This document shows positions 61,270 to 64,000 of a DNA stretch of 64,000 nucleotides, one piece after another. Position numbers and translations under genes: made by a program. This stretch comes from Xanthomonas sp. DAR 34887. GTDB taxonomy: Bacteria; Pseudomonadota; Gammaproteobacteria; Xanthomonadales; Xanthomonadaceae. The notes under the pieces are model-generated. The model did not search any database. It saw nothing but the letters and a program-made list of their open reading frames with translations, and was not told the DNA's origin. The first letter of the stretch is position 1, and each line of letters opens with the position of its first letter. The stretch covers positions 2,209,001-2,273,000 of the forward strand of contig NZ_CP162490.1 of NCBI RefSeq assembly GCF_041245805.1, read 5' to 3'.

Positions 61270-61330
61270 GATGGGGTGTTTTTGCTGATTGCATTTTCAT
61301 TTTCGCCGCGGTAAGTTTTCAGCCGCTGCG

Positions 61331-61472
61331 TTTGCAAAGGTCACCGTGAATCGTGGCCCGATGCGGTAGATCCAACCGATCCGCTACAGCGTTATACCTC
61401 GCTTCCTCCTTGCAACCAGCCGCCGAACCCACGGCGTACCCACCCCTGAGACGTGTTCCAAGGAGTAAGTCC
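61331..61472 (+). promoter_or_regulatory. Conserved cold-shock mRNA leader (copy 2)
   Basis: About 140 nt upstream of the second cold-shock gene. It holds GGTCACCGTGAATCGTGGCC at 61339-61358, identical to 9796-9815 in copy 1, and continues CCGATCCGCTACAGCG, similar to copy 1. Distances to the start codons agree within 5 nt. The 3' half of the leader diverges, except for the AGGAG ribosome-binding site (61461). Confidence 0.65.
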
Positions 61473-61688
61473 ATGACTGAAGGCAATCGCGAAAACGGCA
61501 CCGTGAAGTGGTTCAACGATGCCAAGGGCTTCGGTTTCATCAGCCGAGAGAACGGCGAGGACGTGTTCGTGCACTTCCGCGCGATCCAGACCCAAGGCTT
61601 CAAGAGCCTGAAGGAAGGGCAGAAGGTCAGCTTCACCGTGGTGCAGGGCCAGAAGGGCCTGCAGGCCGACGCGGTGCAGCCGGTCTGA
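61473..61688 (+). CDS. Cold-shock protein (CspA family), second copy
   Basis: A 71-residue cold-shock domain protein. RNP1 KGFGFI and RNP2 VFVHF are intact. It differs from the first copy mainly in the N-terminus (MTEGNREN), in the loop (SRENGEDV for TPESGPDL) and at a few surface sites. AGGAG stands 8 nt before ATG. Followed by an intrinsic terminator. The gene has the same conserved leader as the first copy, which suggests a common post-transcriptional control. Confidence 0.97.
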   Translation: MTEGNRENGTVKWFNDAKGFGFISRENGEDVFVHFRAIQTQGFKSLKEGQKVSFTVVQGQKGLQADAVQPV

Positions 61689-61722
61689 CCCCCGGCGTTC
61701 CCGACCTGGCGCTGAGCGCCCA

Positions 61723-61753
61723 GCAAAAAGGCCCGCACTGCGGGCCTTTTTGC
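61723..61753 (+). terminator. Intrinsic terminator of the second cold-shock gene
   Basis: GCAAAAAGGCCCGC (61723-61736) pairs with GCGGGCCTTTTTGC (61740-61753) around ACT; the A/T parts make it work in both directions, so it may also end the convergent lipoprotein gene. Confidence 0.88.
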
Positions 61754-61784
61754 GTTGCGGCAAACGCCTGGGTGCGTGCTGCGC

Positions 61785-62270
61785 TTAGCGCGGCACCACG
61801 CGGCCGTTGACCACGCGCACATAGGTGTTCTCGCGGATCCCGGCCAGATCGCGCTGGTTGACCACGATCACCCGGCCGTCGTCCATCTGCACATGCACGT
61901 CGTAGCTGTCGCTGGTGACGTTGTTCTGGATCTGGTTGCCGGCCAGGGCGCCGGCGGCGGCACCGGCCACGGCCGACACGTTCTGGTTGCCCTTGCTGCC
62001 GCCGGTGTGGTCGGAGATCTCATGGCCGGCGATCGCGCCGACGATGCCGCCCAGGACCGCGCCGGTGCCGGTGGGCGCGGTGCGGTTGGAGGCCACCGTG
62101 TCGATGCGGGTGACGATGCCGCAGTCCGCGCAGCGGTTGTCCGAATAGCCGCGCGACGGCTGGCTGTAGCCGCCGCCACCGCCACCGCCACCGCCGTAGC
62201 CGGGGGACGTGGCGCAGCCGGCCAATGCCAGGACGGCGACGGCGCCAGTAGCCAGTAGATGGATCTTCAT
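61785..62270 (-). CDS. Glycine-zipper 2TM-domain lipoprotein
   Basis: A 161-residue lipoprotein with signal MKIHLLATGAVAVLALAGC (lipobox LALAGC) and a poly-Gly stretch (about 25-33). After a CxxC-like pair (RCADCG), the glycine-zipper TGAVLGGIVGAIAGHEISDH and VAGAAAGALAGNQIQN form two short membrane hairpins, followed by a beta-rich C-terminal part (VHVQMDDGRVIVVNQRD). Resembles SlyB/PcP-type envelope proteins. It is convergent with the cold-shock gene. Confidence 0.9.
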   Translation of the reverse strand: MKIHLLATGAVAVLALAGCATSPGYGGGGGGGGGYSQPSRGYSDNRCADCGIVTRIDTVASNRTAPTGTGAVLGGIVGAIAGHEISDHTGGSKGNQNVSAVAGAAAGALAGNQIQNNVTSDSYDVHVQMDDGRVIVVNQRDLAGIRENTYVRVVNGRVVPR

Positions 62271-62421
62271 GTGTGCTCTCCTCGACAGACGGTGGACCGC
62301 GGCGGACCCGCGTTTGCACGCATCCTGTCCGCCAACGTGTGAATGCAACGCCAATCGCCCCCCGTGTGGCGTGCCGACGTGCCGCGGCGTCAGGGGGAAT
62401 TCATCGAGGAGCGATGGAAGG

Positions 62422-62868
62422 TCAGCGGAAATCGCGATGGCAGGCGTCGCAGGTGTCGTCGATGCGGTGGGTGAGCTGGTCGAGCGCGGCGCAGGTGGTC
62501 GGCACCGGGGCCTGCGCCGCATCCAGCGTGGCGCGCAGCGCGCCGGCATGCTGCTGGAAGCGGCTGTCGTCGCCAAGTTCGGGGAATGCGGTTTCCAGGT
62601 CGTTGCCGAGCAGGCGCAGCGTCTGCACGCGCGCCAGCAGGTCGGCGGCACTGCAGCGGTTCTGCGTGCGGCTGCGCTGCAGCAAGGCCAGTTGCTTGTC
62701 CATCACCTGCATCAGCGCGCGCGGGAACGGATCCTGCCGCGCCTGCAATGCGCGCATCGCCATCACCGTGGCGACCAGGCCGATCAGCACGCCGGCGAGC
62801 AGCACAAACAGGTAGCGGGAGGCGGTGGAAGCAGGGGCTGTCTGGCTGGCCATGGGGCGGGCTGGCAT
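62422..62868 (-). CDS. Membrane-anchored cytochrome c'-like protein
   Basis: A 148-residue protein: a membrane anchor (SRYLFVLLAGVLIGLVATVM, about 16-36), then a helical periplasmic part of about 110 residues, ending in DTCDACHRDFR. A CxxCH heme-attachment motif placed at the C-terminus of a four-helix bundle is the hallmark of the cytochrome c'/c556 family. The usual upstream Met or Leu heme ligand could not be identified with confidence. Two ATGs are possible (62868, 62853). Divergent from tcdA. Confidence 0.65.
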   Translation of the reverse strand: MPARPMASQTAPASTASRYLFVLLAGVLIGLVATVMAMRALQARQDPFPRALMQVMDKQLALLQRSRTQNRCSAADLLARVQTLRLLGNDLETAFPELGDDSRFQQHAGALRATLDAAQAPVPTTCAALDQLTHRIDDTCDACHRDFR

Positions 62869-62948
62869 GAGGAAAGCGCGATAGTACGCCGCCCCTGCAT
62901 CACGTGGCGCCGCCGCGGCGCCGTCGCCGATGAAATAAACTTGCGCGC

Positions 62949-63791
62949 ATGAACGAACAACTGCGTGAGCGCTTCGCCGGCATCGACCGGCTGTATGGGC
63001 GCGGGACCATCGAGCGCCTGGCGCACTGCCGCGTGGCGGTGGTGGGCATGGGCGGCGTCGGCTCGTGGGTGGTGGAGGCGCTGGCGCGGTCGGCGGTCGG
63101 CCATCTGTCCCTGATCGACGCCGACGACATCTGCGTGTCCAACACCAATCGCCAGCTGCCGGCACTGGCAGGGCAGTACGGGCGCAACAAGGCGCGAGCC
63201 ATGGCCGAGCGCTGCGTGGCGATCAACCCGGCGATCGAGGCGACCGCGGTCGAGGCCTTCCTGACCCCGTCCAACATCGCCGAGCTGCTGGGCACCGGCT
63301 TCGACCTGGTCATCGATGCCTGCGACAGCTTCCGGGTCAAGGTCGAAACCATCGCCTGGTGCCGCCGGCGCAAGCTGCCGTTGCTGACCGTGGGTTCGGC
63401 CGGCGGGCGCACCGACCCGACCCTGGTGCGCATCCGCGACGTGTCGCGCACCGAGCACGACGCGATGCTGGCGCTGATCCGCAAGAAGCTGCGCAGCGAG
63501 TTCAACTTCCCCAAGAATCCGCAGCGCTATTTCGGCGTGCCGGCGGTGTATTCGCTGGAAAACGTGCGCTACCCGCAGGCCGACGGCAGCGTGTGCGGGC
63601 TGCGCCCACAGCTGGGGCCGGATGCGGCGCTGAACCTGGACTGCGGCGCCGGGCTGGGCGCGGCCACGCACATCACCGGCGCGTTCGCCTTCGCCGCGGC
63701 GGGCAAGGCCTTGGAGATGCTGTTGAAGCCCAAGCGCGAGCCGGCGATGGCTACGGCAACGGCGCTGGAAACAGAGCAACCATCCGATTGA
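62949..63791 (+). CDS. tcdA: tRNA threonylcarbamoyladenosine dehydratase
   Basis: A 280-residue E1-like enzyme (YgdL/CsdL) that uses ATP to cyclise the t6A base of tRNAs to ct6A. The N-terminal ATP-binding Rossmann motif is VAVVGMGGVGSWVVEALARSAVG (about 29-51). The conserved DADDICVSNTNRQ follows with the Arg finger. TVGSAGGRTDPT and GLRPQLGPDA carry the family features. The Cys in VCGLRP and DCGAGLG match known E1-like positions. It is the last complete gene in the window. Confidence 0.94.
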   Translation: MNEQLRERFAGIDRLYGRGTIERLAHCRVAVVGMGGVGSWVVEALARSAVGHLSLIDADDICVSNTNRQLPALAGQYGRNKARAMAERCVAINPAIEATAVEAFLTPSNIAELLGTGFDLVIDACDSFRVKVETIAWCRRRKLPLLTVGSAGGRTDPTLVRIRDVSRTEHDAMLALIRKKLRSEFNFPKNPQRYFGVPAVYSLENVRYPQADGSVCGLRPQLGPDAALNLDCGAGLGAATHITGAFAFAAAGKALEMLLKPKREPAMATATALETEQPSD

Positions 63792-63826
63792 GGTGCTTGT
63801 CCCGGGGCCCGGCGACCGGTTCGCTG

Positions 63827-64000
63827 TTACCAGCCTGATGGGACATCGTCGTCGTCGACGATGGAGATGTCGGTACGCGCCCTGATCCAGGCGAGGAGAG
63901 CGGACAGATCGGCTTCAATGCTGGGCGGATGGGCGGTGATTTCCAGGAAGATGTGATCCTTTTCCAGAAACAGCCGCACGTCGTGGCTCCAGCTTTGCGG
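63827..64000 (-). CDS. C-terminal fragment of an unidentified protein
   Basis: The stop (TAA, 63827-63829 on the plus strand as TTA) closes an open frame that runs off the right edge; 57 residues are visible. The end reads HIFLEITAHPPSIEADLSAL, then LLAWIRARTDISIVDDDD. The strand-helix-strand pattern with an acidic end looks like a real protein. No family could be assigned. It is convergent with tcdA. Confidence 0.6.
   Translation of the reverse strand, partial: PQSWSHDVRLFLEKDHIFLEITAHPPSIEADLSALLAWIRARTDISIVDDDDVPSGW

Overview
The window is chromosomal DNA of very high G+C from a gammaproteobacterium of the Xanthomonadaceae, most likely a Xanthomonas. The support is the gene content (FimX/Filp-type REC-PAS-GGDEF-EAL protein, PhaR/PhaB, an endonuclease-like/GH3 fusion), the dispersed 'GTAGGAGCGGCTTCAGCCGC' palindromes and the (GGGATT)n-type intergenic repeats typical of that genus. 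Species is not assigned. No rRNA, tRNA, CRISPR array, prophage or intact insertion sequence was seen. Many long antisense reading frames exist only because of the G+C bias and are left out.

Layout. 0-4.2 kb: a truncated VOC-family gene, the polyhydroxyalkanoate regulator phaR, acetoacetyl-CoA reductase phaB, gluQ and the membrane protease htpX. 4.4-9.4 kb: the FimX-like c-di-GMP effector, an HI0933-type flavoprotein overlapping yaeQ, and a pseudouridine synthase. 9.4-12.6 kb: intergenic repeats, a cold-shock gene with a long leader, a GST and a lipoprotein esterase. 12.6-20 kb: selO, then a tetR gene divergent from an RND efflux pair across an AT-rich dyad, then apt. 20-27.1 kb: a repeat-rich stretch with dbpA, uup and small unknowns, holding two copies of a roughly 340-bp element with terminal inverted repeats (MITE-like). 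27.1-34 kb: a secreted barnase-like RNase with its barstar, superoxide dismutase, an AraC regulator, a DoxX-like protein and a propeller-type histidine kinase with its NarL-type regulator. 34-40 kb: a degenerate endonuclease/exonuclease/phosphatase (EEP) protein, an EEP-GH3 fusion and an M14 peptidase. 40-51 kb: a POT peptide transporter, rhomboid, small acetyltransferase, DUF3298-like lipoprotein, Cfa-like methyltransferase, MarR, peptidyl-dipeptidase, amidohydrolase and glutathione peroxidase. 51-57 kb: ferredoxin-NADP reductase behind a perfect palindrome, an ABC exporter, a dimethylargininase-like hydrolase, and a compact ECF41 sigma factor/carboxymuconolactone-decarboxylase module. 57-64 kb: class I fumarase, GST, outer membrane phospholipase A, a DUF456 protein, a second cold-shock gene, a glycine-zipper lipoprotein, an anchored cytochrome c'-like protein, tcdA and a truncated unknown.

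Shared themes are envelope and peptide handling (HtpX, rhomboid, M14 and M3 peptidases, POT, PldA, Cfa), oxidative and toxic stress (SOD, Gpx, Fpr, CMD, GSTs, RND pump) and sensing (FimX-like, hybrid propeller kinase, ECF41).

The strongest observations beyond gene naming are: (1) the MITE-like element in two full copies and one truncated copy; (2) two identical-format ECF41 promoters, TGTCACG-N16-CGTC, in front of both the sigma gene and its neighbour; (3) a conserved 5' leader shared by the two cold-shock genes, which lie 51 kb apart; (4) the EEP-GH3 fusion beside a catalytically degenerate EEP paralogue; and (5) the barnase/barstar pair.
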